Both the position numbers and the translations under genes were made by a program. This document shows positions 1 through 9,623 of a stretch of DNA of 64,000 bases, piece by piece; position 1 is the first letter of the stretch; each line of letters starts with the position of its first letter. A model generated the notes under the pieces. That model was not told the DNA's origin. It saw only the letters and a program-made list of their open reading frames with translations, and made no database searches. Source of the stretch: Lachnoanaerobaculum sanguinis (GTDB lineage Bacteria > Bacillota > Clostridia > Lachnospirales > Lachnospiraceae); the NCBI RefSeq assembly GCF_033242365.1, contig NZ_BTHK01000004.1, forward strand, positions 124,001 through 188,000, written 5' to 3'.

Positions 1-18
1 TCCATATATTTTAATCCA

Positions 19-1437
19 CTACTTAAGCATCTTTTCAATATTTTCCGGTGTTATATCAATATTTATGTCATCACCGGTAAGTTTTGGTGATTTCTTTATC
101 ACATTATTCAGGTATTCATAATTTGTTGTATTCCCATAATAATCCAGACTTCCCTCTTTCTCTTCAACAAACCTTGATATATTACTATTATATAAATAGT
201 AGTCATAAGGATATGGTGCAGATATAATATAGTCAATATAATTATTTCCGGCACTAGGGACAAGTACTGAATTATCCTCAAAGATAATAATGTCTCTAAG
301 AATCAAGTCATTATTCAATATATTGTATACTTTATCATTAACTACACTATATATTTCAAATGCATCTTCACTATAATGTCGTACATTTACTCTCAGTATA
401 AGATCATCTACTCCATCTCCGGTAACATCCTTTAAGGCAAATTGATAAGCTATACCTTCTGAGAAAGGGCGTAATTTATAATTATAACTGCCATCAAGAT
501 TATATTCCCCATAAAGTAAATCTTTGTATAGCTTTTTTACATTGTTAATATCTACATTGTTAATATCTACATCTTTAGTATCATCGGACACATATATCTC
601 ACCCATATCCACAAGTTCCATATTATCTATTTCAATATCAATATTTTCAATATTCAAAACTGTATCCATTGAATCACTGTCAAACAACACCTTTTTTTGT
701 TGTAATTCAGATAAACTTGGTTCTTCTTCATTGTATTGATATTCCGATATATCATCATTATAAGTATAATACCAATATTGAAGAGGATTTGAATAGAAAT
801 CTCCATAAGAACTGATACGAGATTTATCAGTAAAGAATATTTCATTAAAATCTTTTGACATAAATATATTATCTATTTCAATAGCTTTATCCTCTATTAC
901 CTTATATATATACAATCCACTTTTTTCGCTTTGTGTATCAACAGGTACTTCATTGTTTTTTTTATATATGATAATTTCTTCTTTTCCATCTCCGGTAACA
1001 TCCACTATTTTAAATAAGTATGTATTTTCATAGTCTTCCGATATTGTACCGTCAAAGTCTATGCTACCACCAATCTTTCCGGTATTATAAAAATTAGTAA
1101 GAATATCTTTATAAACAAATTTCATATTAAGAGCATTATACTTTGCAATTTCCTCATCTGTTAAATCATCAAAACGCTTTATCTTCTTTAATACAGATTT
1201 AGATTTATTCAATTGTCCGTCTCTCTGATATGCCTCAGCCAACAATAAGTAATTATCTACATTTTTAGGTTCTAATTCTATTGCTTTATTCAATGCTATA
1301 ATAGCCTGTTCATAATCCTCTTCCAATAAATATTTTTCTGCGGCTTTTATATGATGACTTGCCCTAATTTTAGAAATACTTGAGCATCCGCTAAGTAATA
1401 CAGCAAAAGCCAAAAATATATATATTCTTTTTTTCAT
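19..1437 (-). CDS. TPR lipoprotein with two D-x-TGDG calcium-loop-like halves
   Basis: This 472-residue protein is probably anchored to the outer face of the membrane. A hydrophobic signal ends in the lipobox LLSGC, with the lipidated cysteine at residue 18. One to two TPR units follow (about 30-95, with the hallmark LEPKNVDNYLLLAEAY). The rest is an internal duplication: each half opens with a Y-K-D-I/L-L helix and carries an acidic loop (DVTGDGKEE near 146, DVTGDGVDD near 337) like VCBS/FG-GAP or EF-hand-like calcium loops. It closes with the TGDDI...TPENI tail common to its class. It is the last gene of a minus-strand array of eight related lipoproteins. I do not recognise a specific function; protein binding through the TPRs is inferred from the family. 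Confidence 0.85.
   Translation of the reverse strand: MKKRIYIFLAFAVLLSGCSSISKIRASHHIKAAEKYLLEEDYEQAIIALNKAIELEPKNVDNYLLLAEAYQRDGQLNKSKSVLKKIKRFDDLTDEEIAKYNALNMKFVYKDILTNFYNTGKIGGSIDFDGTISEDYENTYLFKIVDVTGDGKEEIIIYKKNNEVPVDTQSEKSGLYIYKVIEDKAIEIDNIFMSKDFNEIFFTDKSRISSYGDFYSNPLQYWYYTYNDDISEYQYNEEEPSLSELQQKKVLFDSDSMDTVLNIENIDIEIDNMELVDMGEIYVSDDTKDVDINNVDINNVKKLYKDLLYGEYNLDGSYNYKLRPFSEGIAYQFALKDVTGDGVDDLILRVNVRHYSEDAFEIYSVVNDKVYNILNNDLILRDIIIFEDNSVLVPSAGNNYIDYIISAPYPYDYYLYNSNISRFVEEKEGSLDYYGNTTNYEYLNNVIKKSPKLTGDDINIDITPENIEKMLK
539..568. repeat. 15-bp perfect tandem duplication inside a lipoprotein gene
   Basis: Two adjacent copies of ACATTGTTAATATCT (539-553 and 554-568) encode a repeated V-D-I-N-N in the linker before the second half of the lipoprotein. 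The unit is a multiple of three, so the frame is kept. It looks like a recent slippage event in a flexible linker. Confidence 0.9.
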
Positions 1438-1474
1438 ATATACTCCATAAATTTAATAATACTCATTATATGTT

Positions 1475-3025
1475 TTATTCACTTGGACCTGTAAGTACTA
1501 CTATATATCCCGATGAATCTAAACTTTTATAACCTATACTTTCAGAATATGAGTCCCAAAATAAATCTGACATAAAAGTATATATTTTACCATCTTCGTC
1601 GTATGAATTATACTCATATTCAATTTCAGGTATTATCCTTCCTCCCCTACTTTTATATACATCTTCCGCTGTCCTACCGGCAAGAATATCTCCACCACTT
1701 TGATACATTACCTTGGCATTCTTTCTTATATAAATTGTCGTTTTATATGGTTCAATTTGGACATCATGTGTACCGTAAATTGTTACATCTTGTACCTCAT
1801 AAAAATTCCCTCTATCAATTACTTTACCTGTTGAAAGCATATGGCCTGCATAAGCAGCATACATACCATTATCATCATCATCAAGCCCTTTTATCTCTCC
1901 TCTTAACAATTTATCAGTAAAGGTCTTACTTGGAGGTACAGGTTCTTGCATTATATTTGTTCTTACTCCGTCAGCTCCCACATAGTATCCGTCTATATAC
2001 TGATCAGTCTTCATCTCTCCGTTATCTGCAAAGTAATACCACTTGCCGTCTATATCTTTCCAGCCTGTACTTAATTCTCCACTGTCTGATATATAGTACC
2101 ACTTACCGGCTATCTGCTGCCAACCTATCAGCATGGCACCATCTTCACCAAAATAATACTGCTTACCGTCTATACTCTGAGAACCGCTCTTTGCTATTCC
2201 GTCATCTCCAAGGTAATACCACTTGCCGTATATATTCTGCCAGCCTGTCAGTATCACTCCGTCTTCATCAAAACAGTACTTTACACCATTTATATCAACA
2301 AGACCTGTTGCCATATCTCCATTATCTTTGAAATAATACCAGCTTCCGTCTATCTGTTGCCAGCCTGTGACTATCTTTCCGTCTTTTCCACGGTATCTGT
2401 AGATATTTCCAATACTCTCCCAACTGTCTTTTTCTCCATGCTCTTTAGACAACTTTATAGTATACTTAACCTCTGTACTGTCGTGTTTGTTACCGCTGCT
2501 GTCTACAGTATACGCCTTTACTATATAGCTTCCGTCCTCATCTAAAAGTATCGGTGACGTATACTTCATATCTCTAGCTACAAGTCTGCTGTCTTTTGTA
2601 TCTATACTGTAGTAGATATCATTTGAGCCCGTATTACTAAGTTCCAATGCCGTCGGTTCGCCATATTCTCCGGGCAACTTGGATATCGCTACAAGAAAAT
2701 CAAGATTCTTGATTCTGTCGTTTATCTCATCTTCACTATCGGATGATAAATTATCAAGTTCAAGCACCTTTTCAAGTGTTGCCCTTGCATCATCAAGTCT
2801 TCCCGATCTCTCATATACTTCAGCCAGCATCTTATATGCATCCACATTCTTCGGGTCTATCTTTATAGCTTTATTAAGTGCTACTATAGCACTTTCATAG
2901 TCAAGCTCCGCCATATATTTAGAACCCAAATCAAGTTGTTCCTGTACCCTTGTCTCCTTGCTCTTACAACCTATCAATAGCATTCCGACAAGAATAAGGA
3001 TAAATATTAGTTTAATTCTTCTCAT
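1475..3025 (-). CDS. TPR lipoprotein with cell-wall repeats and IDRG-YEV C-terminal domain
   Basis: The 516-residue product has a lipobox (LLIGC, Cys20) and a TPR module (about 30-95). Next comes a beta domain resembling the chitobiase C-terminal/Fn3-associated type (about 112-195, motif SPILLDEDGSYIVKAYT), then about seven GW..I.G.WYYF cell-wall-binding repeats (about 203-358). The unique C-terminal domain (about 365-516) carries VIDRGNFYEV and IYIRKNA motifs shared with four paralogues. The start is the ATG with GGAG five bases upstream. Lipidation plus wall repeats suggests a protein bridging membrane and wall. The ligand is unknown. The wall-repeat DNA is very similar to that of the genes at 5081 and 6751. 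Confidence 0.85.
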   Translation of the reverse strand: MRRIKLIFILILVGMLLIGCKSKETRVQEQLDLGSKYMAELDYESAIVALNKAIKIDPKNVDAYKMLAEVYERSGRLDDARATLEKVLELDNLSSDSEDEINDRIKNLDFLVAISKLPGEYGEPTALELSNTGSNDIYYSIDTKDSRLVARDMKYTSPILLDEDGSYIVKAYTVDSSGNKHDSTEVKYTIKLSKEHGEKDSWESIGNIYRYRGKDGKIVTGWQQIDGSWYYFKDNGDMATGLVDINGVKYCFDEDGVILTGWQNIYGKWYYLGDDGIAKSGSQSIDGKQYYFGEDGAMLIGWQQIAGKWYYISDSGELSTGWKDIDGKWYYFADNGEMKTDQYIDGYYVGADGVRTNIMQEPVPPSKTFTDKLLRGEIKGLDDDDNGMYAAYAGHMLSTGKVIDRGNFYEVQDVTIYGTHDVQIEPYKTTIYIRKNAKVMYQSGGDILAGRTAEDVYKSRGGRIIPEIEYEYNSYDEDGKIYTFMSDLFWDSYSESIGYKSLDSSGYIVVLTGPSE

Positions 3026-3030
3026 AATAC

Positions 3031-3166
3031 TCCATATTTTTTAATACACTACTTAAGCATCTTTTCAATATTATCCTGTAGTATCAACGTTTATATCCTC
3101 TAAGTCTATGTGATTTTTTAATAAGATTATTAAGATATTTATCGTCTATTTCCAAGTAATCTTATA
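3031..3166 (-). pseudogene. Decayed C-terminal fragment of a TPR lipoprotein
   Basis: Bases 3031-3090 match bases 1-60 at roughly 50 of 60 positions, including the stop region and the codons for the last residues of the lipoprotein at 19-1437. Similarity then fades through about 3150 as small indels break the frame. This is the remnant 3' end of a further copy of that gene class, left between two intact paralogues. No promoter or start remains. Confidence 0.75.
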
Positions 3167-4540
3167 CTAATCTCCAAATACTACATCTAAATTTTCTTTT
3201 GTTAACTCAGTATCAATGTCATCACCGGTTAGTTTTACTTTCTTCTCAAGCAATTTATCCAAGTATTCCAAATCACCTTCTCTATACTCACCTGCTTTTT
3301 CCATATAAAATCTTCTAATATCTCTATTATATTCATAGTATTCAAACTTCTTCTTTTGATTCGAATACTCATTGACAAAAATTATGGAATTGTCATCGAA
3401 TATTCTAAAATAATCACAATAAGTACCACACATAAAATAAACTGTATCCTCTGTGATCCCATAAACATCATATGAGTCAAAATCATCTTTAAAACTCTCT
3501 ACAATAAGTTCATCCCTATTATCTCCAGTAAGATCTATCAGTTTAAATCTGTGCCCAAATTCTTCATCAAAACTCTTGCTTAGAAACTCCTTATATAGTT
3601 CTTTATCTTTTTTGTGCTTACTTTTTTTATTATCAGAACTCTCTTCATTATCAATGATTTTATCCTCTTCATATATATCAATATCGGGAATACTCATTGT
3701 ATCTACAGTATCCCTGATATTATCAGGATTTAAAGGAGTTACTATATCTTCAAGTTTTAACTTTATTTTATTATTTGCAATCATTTCATTTGCTTCTTCT
3801 ATTTCTTTACCATATTTGTCTTTATCCAAGCTAAGAAATTCCGCTATAGAAGTATTATAACCATATACATAGGTTTTCTGCTCATTTGTATCTGAATCCA
3901 CAAAACTCTTAACTAAAAGATTATTGTCAGTAAATATTTTATATGAATCCATAAACCCAATTCTTACTGCTCTACCTTTTATTACTTCATATATATATCC
4001 TAATGTAGAATCAAGACTTTTAAGTTTTTTCCCGATAATTATTTCGTCTTTACCGTCACCTGTTACATCTTCTAATGTAAAATAGTAATATCCTCCTACA
4101 CGGTCATCATCTAAAGTTGATATTTCATCAGCATCATCGAGCCAATACAATTCATCAACATCTCCTATAATTCCGGTTTTATAGTAATTATTAAGTATTT
4201 CACTATATATTCTCTTACTATCCAGAGCACTGACTTTTTCTTCCTGTATACTGCTTAATCTTACGCCTTTTATATCACGAATTTTATCAATAATTTCTTC
4301 AGATTCTTCCTGCATATCAGCCTCCTGATATGCTTTTGCAAGCAAAATATAAGCGTCTACATTTTTAGGATCTATAGAAATTGCTTTCTCTAATTTTACA
4401 ATAGCTTTTTCATAATCCTCTTTTAACATATACTTTTGTGCGCTTTTCATTTGTGCATTTACCCTCATTGAAGTAATATTAGCACAACCTGTTAAAACCA
4501 CTGAAAAGGTAAGTACTAATGGCAAAATAAATTTCTTCAT
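3167..4540 (-). CDS. TPR lipoprotein with two D-x-TGDG calcium-loop-like halves
   Basis: This 457-residue lipoprotein has lipobox VLTGC (Cys19) and a TPR module (about 30-95, IDPKNVDAYILLAKAYQ). Two related halves carry DVTGDGKDE (about 157) and DLTGDNRDE (about 335); the second loop has Asn in place of the usual Gly. A lysine/serine-rich linker (about 295-310) separates them. The end, TGDDIDTELTKENLD, is nearly the same as in the paralogue at 42410, which is its closest relative in the window. It is transcribed with its neighbours on the minus strand, after a gap of 540 bases from the preceding gene. Function unknown beyond membrane anchoring and likely protein binding. Confidence 0.85.
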   Translation of the reverse strand: MKKFILPLVLTFSVVLTGCANITSMRVNAQMKSAQKYMLKEDYEKAIVKLEKAISIDPKNVDAYILLAKAYQEADMQEESEEIIDKIRDIKGVRLSSIQEEKVSALDSKRIYSEILNNYYKTGIIGDVDELYWLDDADEISTLDDDRVGGYYYFTLEDVTGDGKDEIIIGKKLKSLDSTLGYIYEVIKGRAVRIGFMDSYKIFTDNNLLVKSFVDSDTNEQKTYVYGYNTSIAEFLSLDKDKYGKEIEEANEMIANNKIKLKLEDIVTPLNPDNIRDTVDTMSIPDIDIYEEDKIIDNEESSDNKKSKHKKDKELYKEFLSKSFDEEFGHRFKLIDLTGDNRDELIVESFKDDFDSYDVYGITEDTVYFMCGTYCDYFRIFDDNSIIFVNEYSNQKKKFEYYEYNRDIRRFYMEKAGEYREGDLEYLDKLLEKKVKLTGDDIDTELTKENLDVVFGD

Positions 4541-4742
4541 AATTCTCCAATCTATATCATATGTTTTATATAATAAAATCTACTCATGCGTAAACATGTT
4601 TATTGCTCTCAAAAATTCGTTATTCTTAATCACATCGTCCCTAGTATCACTTCCCATCACCAACACCTTTTCAGGACCTCTTTTCTAAACATTTTTATAT
4701 ATTATTGCTTAAATTAAAGCACAAAAAGAGCCCTCCATCTCC

Positions 4743-4850
4743 TCAAAAGTCAAAAAACTGATGTGGAGACGTAATAGAGCTCTCTTTAAAATCACAAAAT
4801 AACACCAAAACTAATAGTATAATTACAAAAGCCAATCCTATTCCACTCAT
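4743..4850 (-). pseudogene. Truncated copy (35 codons) of a multi-pass membrane-protein gene
   Basis: The reading frame starts MSGIGLAFVIILLVL and keeps FKESSITSP, matching the N terminus of the intact protein at 38428-39024. It then ends at TGA after a non-homologous HQFFDF tail. An AGGAG site nine bases before the ATG and a matching promoter are intact. It may still be expressed as a one-helix membrane peptide. I treat it as a truncated duplicate, since only the first of four helices survives. Confidence 0.7.
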
Positions 4851-4877
4851 CAATTTGCACTCCTTAATATAATTTTT

Positions 4878-4906
4878 AGTTTAAAACTATATTAATATAT
4901 TGTCAA
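4878..4906 (-). promoter_or_regulatory. Sigma-A-type promoter, duplicate of the one at 39062
   Basis: On the minus strand TTGACA (4906-4901) lies 17 bases from TAAACT (4883-4878). The same boxes, spacing and most of the spacer bases occur upstream of the intact membrane-protein gene at 39062-39090. That conservation in a copy of a truncated gene supports a functional promoter. Confidence 0.65.
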
Positions 4907-5080
4907 TCATTTATTAATTTTCTCTTACTATTTTATGCTGATTGTGTTTATTATTTACAGACTTCCCTTCATAGTTTATATAAAATTTAACTTGAATGCA
5001 TTTGTATATCATCAAGTATTAATACCGGGACAAATAATATGTTTATTTTTCTCATAAACATTCCTCAGATAATCAAATTT

Positions 5081-6730
5081 CTATTTTATTTTAGCGATGT
5101 TCTCAGGTGTGACCGGTATGTTTGCCCCCTCCCAAGTTTCCATTACAACCTTGCTCATTAAATTATCATAATATTGTCCATCATCAGCATTATACTCATC
5201 AGACTCCGGATTTATTGCTTCACCACCTCCATAATCTTCAAACTTGCCTGTCTGTTGATTGTATCTATAACATTCAAACCCAACTCCTGCATTGACAGGT
5301 CTATCAGGGGCTGCTGTATTAGAAATCCTAGTACCTGTAACAATCGTATTGTCATTCAATATACTGCATGTAGTATCCATATAAGTACTGAATAATAACG
5401 AAATCTTTCCATCTTTAACCCCATATATACTTGAAATACCCGGTTTAGCATATACAATAAGCTCAGCCTTTCCATCACCGGTCACATCTAACAATGTATA
5501 TTTGGGTTCTCTTGATTCATCTATCTCCATTTCAGTATTTTCCCCATAATCGTAAACACCTTCTAACCTATGTTTTGTATACAACTTCGTTAATACATCT
5601 CTGTATAACTTCTTATAGTCAGTGTTTTCACTAGACGCTGTGACGGTATTAGTGCTTTCAGCAGTCATTACTCCGTCAGCCCCCACATAGTATCCGTCTA
5701 TGTACTGATTAGTCTTCATCTCGCCATTGCTTGCAAAGTAATACCACTTGCCGTCTATCTCTTTCCAGCCTGTACTTAATTCTCCACTGTCTGAAATATA
5801 GTACCACTTACCGTCTATCTGCTGCCACCCTGTAAGCATGGCACCATCATCGCCGAAGTAATACTGCTTACCGTCTATACTTTGTGAACCGCTCTTTGCT
5901 GCTCCGTCATCTCCAAGGTAGTACCACTTGCCGGCTATCTGTTGCCAACCTGTCAGCATCACTCCATCTTCATCAAAGCAATACTTTGTACCGTTTATGT
6001 CGGCAACTCCTGTAGCCATATCTCCATTTTCTTTGAAGTAGTACCAACTTCCGTCTATCTGTTGCCAGCCTGTAACTATCTTTCCGTCTGTTCCACGATA
6101 TCTGTAGATATTTCCAATACTCTCCCAGCTGTCTTTCTCTACATGTTCTTTAGACAGCTTTATAGTATACTTAACCTCCGTACTGCCATGTTTGTTACCG
6201 CTGCTGTCGACAGTATACGCTTTTACTATATAGCTTCCATCCTCATCTAAAAGTATAGGTGATGTATACTTCATATCTGTAGCTACAAGTCTGCTGTCTT
6301 TTGTATCTATACTGTAGTAGATATCATATGAGCCTATATTTCTAAGTTCCAATGCCGTCGGTTCATCATATTCTCCCGGCAACTTAGATATAGCTACAAG
6401 GAAATCAAGATTCTTTATTCTGTCATTTATCTCTTCTCTATTATTAGATGGCAGGTCTTCAAGATCAAGTATCTTTTCAAGTGTTGCCCTTGCATCATCA
6501 AGTCTTCCCGATTTCTCATAAACTTCCGCCAACATCTTATATGCACCCACATTCTTAGGATCCATTTTGATGGCTTTATTAAGAGCTACGATTGCACTTT
6601 CATAGTCAAGCTCCGCCATATACTTGGAACCCAAGTCCAGTTGTTCCTGTACTCTTTCTGCTTTACCTTTACACCCTATCAATAACATTCCTACAAGTGC
6701 AAGTATAAATAACAGTTTTATTTTCTTCAT
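5081..6730 (-). CDS. Chimeric TPR lipoprotein: cell-wall repeats plus D-x-TGDG domain
   Basis: The ATG at 6730 (AGGAG six bases upstream) gives 549 residues. The first 360 or so follow the wall-repeat class: lipobox LLIGC, TPR module, chitobiase-like beta domain, then about seven GW..I.G.WYYF repeats. The last 180 residues instead carry one copy of the acidic-loop domain (LLDVTGDGKAELIV) typical of the other class in this array, introduced by YKKLYRDVLTKLY. The gene is therefore a natural fusion of two module sets. The same architecture recurs in the plus-strand genes at 27696 and 31735. Role unknown; an envelope-anchored binding protein is inferred. Confidence 0.85.
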   Translation of the reverse strand: MKKIKLLFILALVGMLLIGCKGKAERVQEQLDLGSKYMAELDYESAIVALNKAIKMDPKNVGAYKMLAEVYEKSGRLDDARATLEKILDLEDLPSNNREEINDRIKNLDFLVAISKLPGEYDEPTALELRNIGSYDIYYSIDTKDSRLVATDMKYTSPILLDEDGSYIVKAYTVDSSGNKHGSTEVKYTIKLSKEHVEKDSWESIGNIYRYRGTDGKIVTGWQQIDGSWYYFKENGDMATGVADINGTKYCFDEDGVMLTGWQQIAGKWYYLGDDGAAKSGSQSIDGKQYYFGDDGAMLTGWQQIDGKWYYISDSGELSTGWKEIDGKWYYFASNGEMKTNQYIDGYYVGADGVMTAESTNTVTASSENTDYKKLYRDVLTKLYTKHRLEGVYDYGENTEMEIDESREPKYTLLDVTGDGKAELIVYAKPGISSIYGVKDGKISLLFSTYMDTTCSILNDNTIVTGTRISNTAAPDRPVNAGVGFECYRYNQQTGKFEDYGGGEAINPESDEYNADDGQYYDNLMSKVVMETWEGANIPVTPENIAKIK

Positions 6731-6750
6731 ATACACTCCTGTTTTAATAT

Positions 6751-8310
6751 TTATTCATCCAAATAAGCACTATCATCATTAAAAGCTGTGATATAACCCT
6801 TTGAATCTACTTTGAATCCATCATATGTGTTACTTTGTAATAACCCTTCATTTATTTTTAATGCAAAGCCACCATACTTTTTGTAACATTCTTCCGCACT
6901 CATCGTTATAGTAGGCTTATTATTATACTTATCTCCTAATGTAACAACTGCATTTTTTCTAATATATATAGTTGTACTCTCAACCGTTTCGTAAAAGCGA
7001 GAAAACATTGATCGGTCTGCATTCCATCTGATATATTTAAAACTTACATCAGTCAACTCATAGTAGCTTCCTCTATCTATAATCTTACTGTTATATGAAG
7101 CCAGTGCAAAATTTATAGGACTCTCATATCCGTCTTCTGTGTAAGATGAAGGATTCAGTTTGCTTCCATCCACAAGTGTCTGCTCAAAAGTAAATTTATC
7201 TGTGTACTTTTTACTTGGTGGTGTCGGCTCCTGAATAATACTTGTTCTTACTCCGTCAGCCCCTACATAGTATCCGTCTATGTACTGATCAGTCTTCATC
7301 TCGCCGTTGCCGGCAAAGTAATACCACTTTTCGGCTATCTCTTTCCAGCCTGCGCTTAGTTCTCCGCTGTCTGAGATATAGTACCACTTACCGTCTATCT
7401 GCTGCCAGCCTGTGAGCATGTCACCATCTTCACCAAAGTAATACTGCTTACCGTCTATACTCTGAGAACCGCTCTTTGCTGCTCCGTCATCTCCAAAATA
7501 ATACCACTTACCGTCTATTTGCTGCCAACCTGTCAGCATCACTCCGTCTTCATCAAAGCAGTACTTTACACCGTTTATGTCTGCAACTCCTATTGCCATA
7601 TCTCCATTTTCTTTGAAGTAGTACCAACTTCCGTCTATCTGTTGCCAACCTGTGACTATCTTTCCGTCTTTTCCACGGTATCTGTAGATATTTCCAATAC
7701 TCTCCCAACTGTCTTTCTCTAAATGCTCCTTAGACAGCTTTATAGTATACTTAACCTCCGTACTGCCATGTTTATTACCGCTGCTGTCGACAGTATACGC
7801 TTTTACTATATAGCTTCCATCCTCATCTAAAAGTATCGGTGATGTATACTTCATATCTGTAGCTACAAGTCTGCTGTCTTTTGTATCTATACTGTAGTAG
7901 ATATCATTTGAGCCCGTATTACTAAGTTCCAATGCCGTCGGTTCATCATATTCTCCGGGAAGCTTTGATATAGCTACAAGAAAATCAAGATTTTTGATTC
8001 TGTCATTGATTTCATCTTCATTATCAGATGATAAATTATCAAGATCCAACATCTTTTCAAGCGTTTCCCTTGCATCATCAAGCCTTCCCGATTTCTCATA
8101 TACTTCAGCCAACATCTTATATGCATCCACATTCTTAGGGTCTATTTCGATGGCTTTATTAAGTGCTACGATTGCACTTTCATAGTCAAGCTCCGCCATA
8201 TATTTTGATCCCAAATCTATTTGTTCCTGTACTCTTGCTTCCTTGCTTTTGCAGCCAAACAATAATGATATTATTACTGTAAAGATAAGCAACAGTTTTA
8301 ATTTTCTCAT
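6751..8310 (-). CDS. TPR lipoprotein with cell-wall repeats and IDRG-YEL C-terminal domain
   Basis: The 519-residue product has lipobox LLFGC and a TPR module nearly identical in sequence to its neighbours. A chitobiase-like beta domain follows (about 112-195), then about seven wall repeats (200-355). The C-terminal domain has IIDRGSYYELTDV, TIYIRKNA and a final D-S-K-G-Y-I strand. The first 20 residues (MRKLKLLLIFTVI) match the signal of the gene at 9624 rather than that of the adjacent gene, a hint of segment exchange. It follows the gene at 8326 by 15 bases and precedes that at 5081 by 20, consistent with one transcript. Confidence 0.85.
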   Translation of the reverse strand: MRKLKLLLIFTVIISLLFGCKSKEARVQEQIDLGSKYMAELDYESAIVALNKAIEIDPKNVDAYKMLAEVYEKSGRLDDARETLEKMLDLDNLSSDNEDEINDRIKNLDFLVAISKLPGEYDEPTALELSNTGSNDIYYSIDTKDSRLVATDMKYTSPILLDEDGSYIVKAYTVDSSGNKHGSTEVKYTIKLSKEHLEKDSWESIGNIYRYRGKDGKIVTGWQQIDGSWYYFKENGDMAIGVADINGVKYCFDEDGVMLTGWQQIDGKWYYFGDDGAAKSGSQSIDGKQYYFGEDGDMLTGWQQIDGKWYYISDSGELSAGWKEIAEKWYYFAGNGEMKTDQYIDGYYVGADGVRTSIIQEPTPPSKKYTDKFTFEQTLVDGSKLNPSSYTEDGYESPINFALASYNSKIIDRGSYYELTDVSFKYIRWNADRSMFSRFYETVESTTIYIRKNAVVTLGDKYNNKPTITMSAEECYKKYGGFALKINEGLLQSNTYDGFKVDSKGYITAFNDDSAYLDE

Positions 8311-8325
8311 AATTCTATATGCTCC

Positions 8326-9621
8326 TTATTGTCTAACTATAACAAGCCCGTCATCTCCTGAACCATTTGAATCCGGACTTGGATAATATGTTGCACCGTA
8401 CTCAATGATATATCCGTCTGCATCAAATACCACCATATCTATATTATCAGTTTCTTCAAATACTTCCTCGTTGATATCGGCAGACAACTTTCCACCTGCC
8501 GCTTTATAGTAAGCTTCTGCAGGATAATACCATGTCTCAGTAACGTTGTTATCTGTTTCTTCAAATACAATAGCATACGCATCTTTTCTAATCTTTATAC
8601 TGTCTACGGTTCCAACTAATTCTTCTTTAAACTCACTACCGCTAATATGATGTGACTCAATAACTTGTACATCCGTCACCTCATAGTAGTTACCCTTATC
8701 TATAATCTGACCATATGACAATAAACTTGATACACCTCTTATCTGTCCGTTTGCATCGGCATAACCATACAGATAATATACCGCCTCTCCTTTACTAAGC
8801 ATGTCAATATCTACAATTTCTGAGCCTTCTATTTTTTCTTTTATAAGCTGATTTTTGACCAACTTACCACTGTCATCAAAGTAGTATTCTTCCTTACCTT
8901 CTTCCAACACACCTTTTGCAAACTCACCATCATCCTTAATATAGTACCAATCATCTCCTACCTGTTTCCAACCCTTTGTCGCCTCAGTACTGCTTGTAGT
9001 TTCAGTCTCTTCCTTGACAGATTGTTTATCCTTATTTTCTGACTTTAACTTTAAAACATACTTTACCTTAGCCTCTTTATGTTCTACATTATTTTCATCT
9101 ATTGTATGCGTTGTAACAATATATGTTCCATTTTCGTCAAATACTATAGGCTCAACATACTCGGCATTTGAAACGGCAAATTTATTATTCTCTGTCTCAA
9201 CTGTATAATATATTTTTAAATTCTTTGTATTGCTAAGTTCCAATGCCGTCGGCTCATCATATTCCCCGGGAAACTTTGATATTGCTACAAGAAACTCAAG
9301 GTTTTCAATTCTATTGTTTATTTCATCTTTATTTTCGGATGATAAACTATCAATATCCAGTACTTTCTCAAGTGTTGTCCTTGCATCATCAAGTTGTCCC
9401 GATTTCTCATACACTTCCGCCAACATCTTATATGTATCTACATTCTTAGGGTCTATTTCGATGGCTTTATTAAGTGCTACTATTGCACTTTCATAGTCAA
9501 GCTCCGCCATATACTTGGAACCCAAATCCAACTGTTCTTGTACTCTTGCTCCCTTGCTCTTACATCCTATCAATAGTATTCCGACAAGAATAAGGATAAA
9601 TATTAGTTTAAATCTTTTCAT
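8326..9621 (-). CDS. TPR lipoprotein, short wall-repeat region, IDKG-YEV domain
   Basis: These 431 residues comprise lipobox LLIGC, a TPR module (30-95) and a chitobiase-like beta domain (110-195, with IYYTVET and PIVFDENGTYIVTT). A Lys/Glu/Thr-rich linker follows, then only two degenerate wall repeats (GWKQVGDDWYYI, KEEYYFDDSGKLV). The C-terminal domain has IIDKGNYYEV, SIKIRKDA, a Y-Y-K-A-A-G-G helix and DADGYIIEYG. DNA for most of the middle is about 98-99% identical by eye to the gene at 10944, indicating recent duplication or gene conversion. It is three bases from the gene at 9624 and clearly co-transcribed. Function unknown. Confidence 0.85.
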   Translation of the reverse strand: MKRFKLIFILILVGILLIGCKSKGARVQEQLDLGSKYMAELDYESAIVALNKAIEIDPKNVDTYKMLAEVYEKSGQLDDARTTLEKVLDIDSLSSENKDEINNRIENLEFLVAISKFPGEYDEPTALELSNTKNLKIYYTVETENNKFAVSNAEYVEPIVFDENGTYIVTTHTIDENNVEHKEAKVKYVLKLKSENKDKQSVKEETETTSSTEATKGWKQVGDDWYYIKDDGEFAKGVLEEGKEEYYFDDSGKLVKNQLIKEKIEGSEIVDIDMLSKGEAVYYLYGYADANGQIRGVSSLLSYGQIIDKGNYYEVTDVQVIESHHISGSEFKEELVGTVDSIKIRKDAYAIVFEETDNNVTETWYYPAEAYYKAAGGKLSADINEEVFEETDNIDMVVFDADGYIIEYGATYYPSPDSNGSGDDGLVIVRQ

Positions 9622-9623
9622 TG

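Larger units (their letters stand above)
4541..5080. other. Intergenic stretch with gene remnants
   Basis: These 540 bases hold a truncated membrane-protein gene with a promoter (4743-4906, listed separately). A minus-strand open stretch at 4580-4684 encodes about 34 residues ending INMFTHE. It has no convincing start and looks like the tail of an unknown lost gene. Bases 4907-5080 are AT-rich, with nothing I can identify. Confidence 0.5.

Noticed and set aside
1930..2331. Plus-strand frames antisense to wall-repeat arrays
   Set aside because: They arise from the regular codon pattern of the repeats and have no start signals.
1960..2400. Regular 60-base repeats that could suggest a CRISPR or satellite
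   Set aside because: They are in frame and encode 20-residue GW..WYYF wall-binding repeats; there are no constant repeats with unique spacers.
4725..4800. Possible terminator hairpin with AGAGCTCT
   Set aside because: The palindrome is part of the conserved coding sequence (E-S-S-I), also present in the intact gene at 38428, and the flanking stem is poor.
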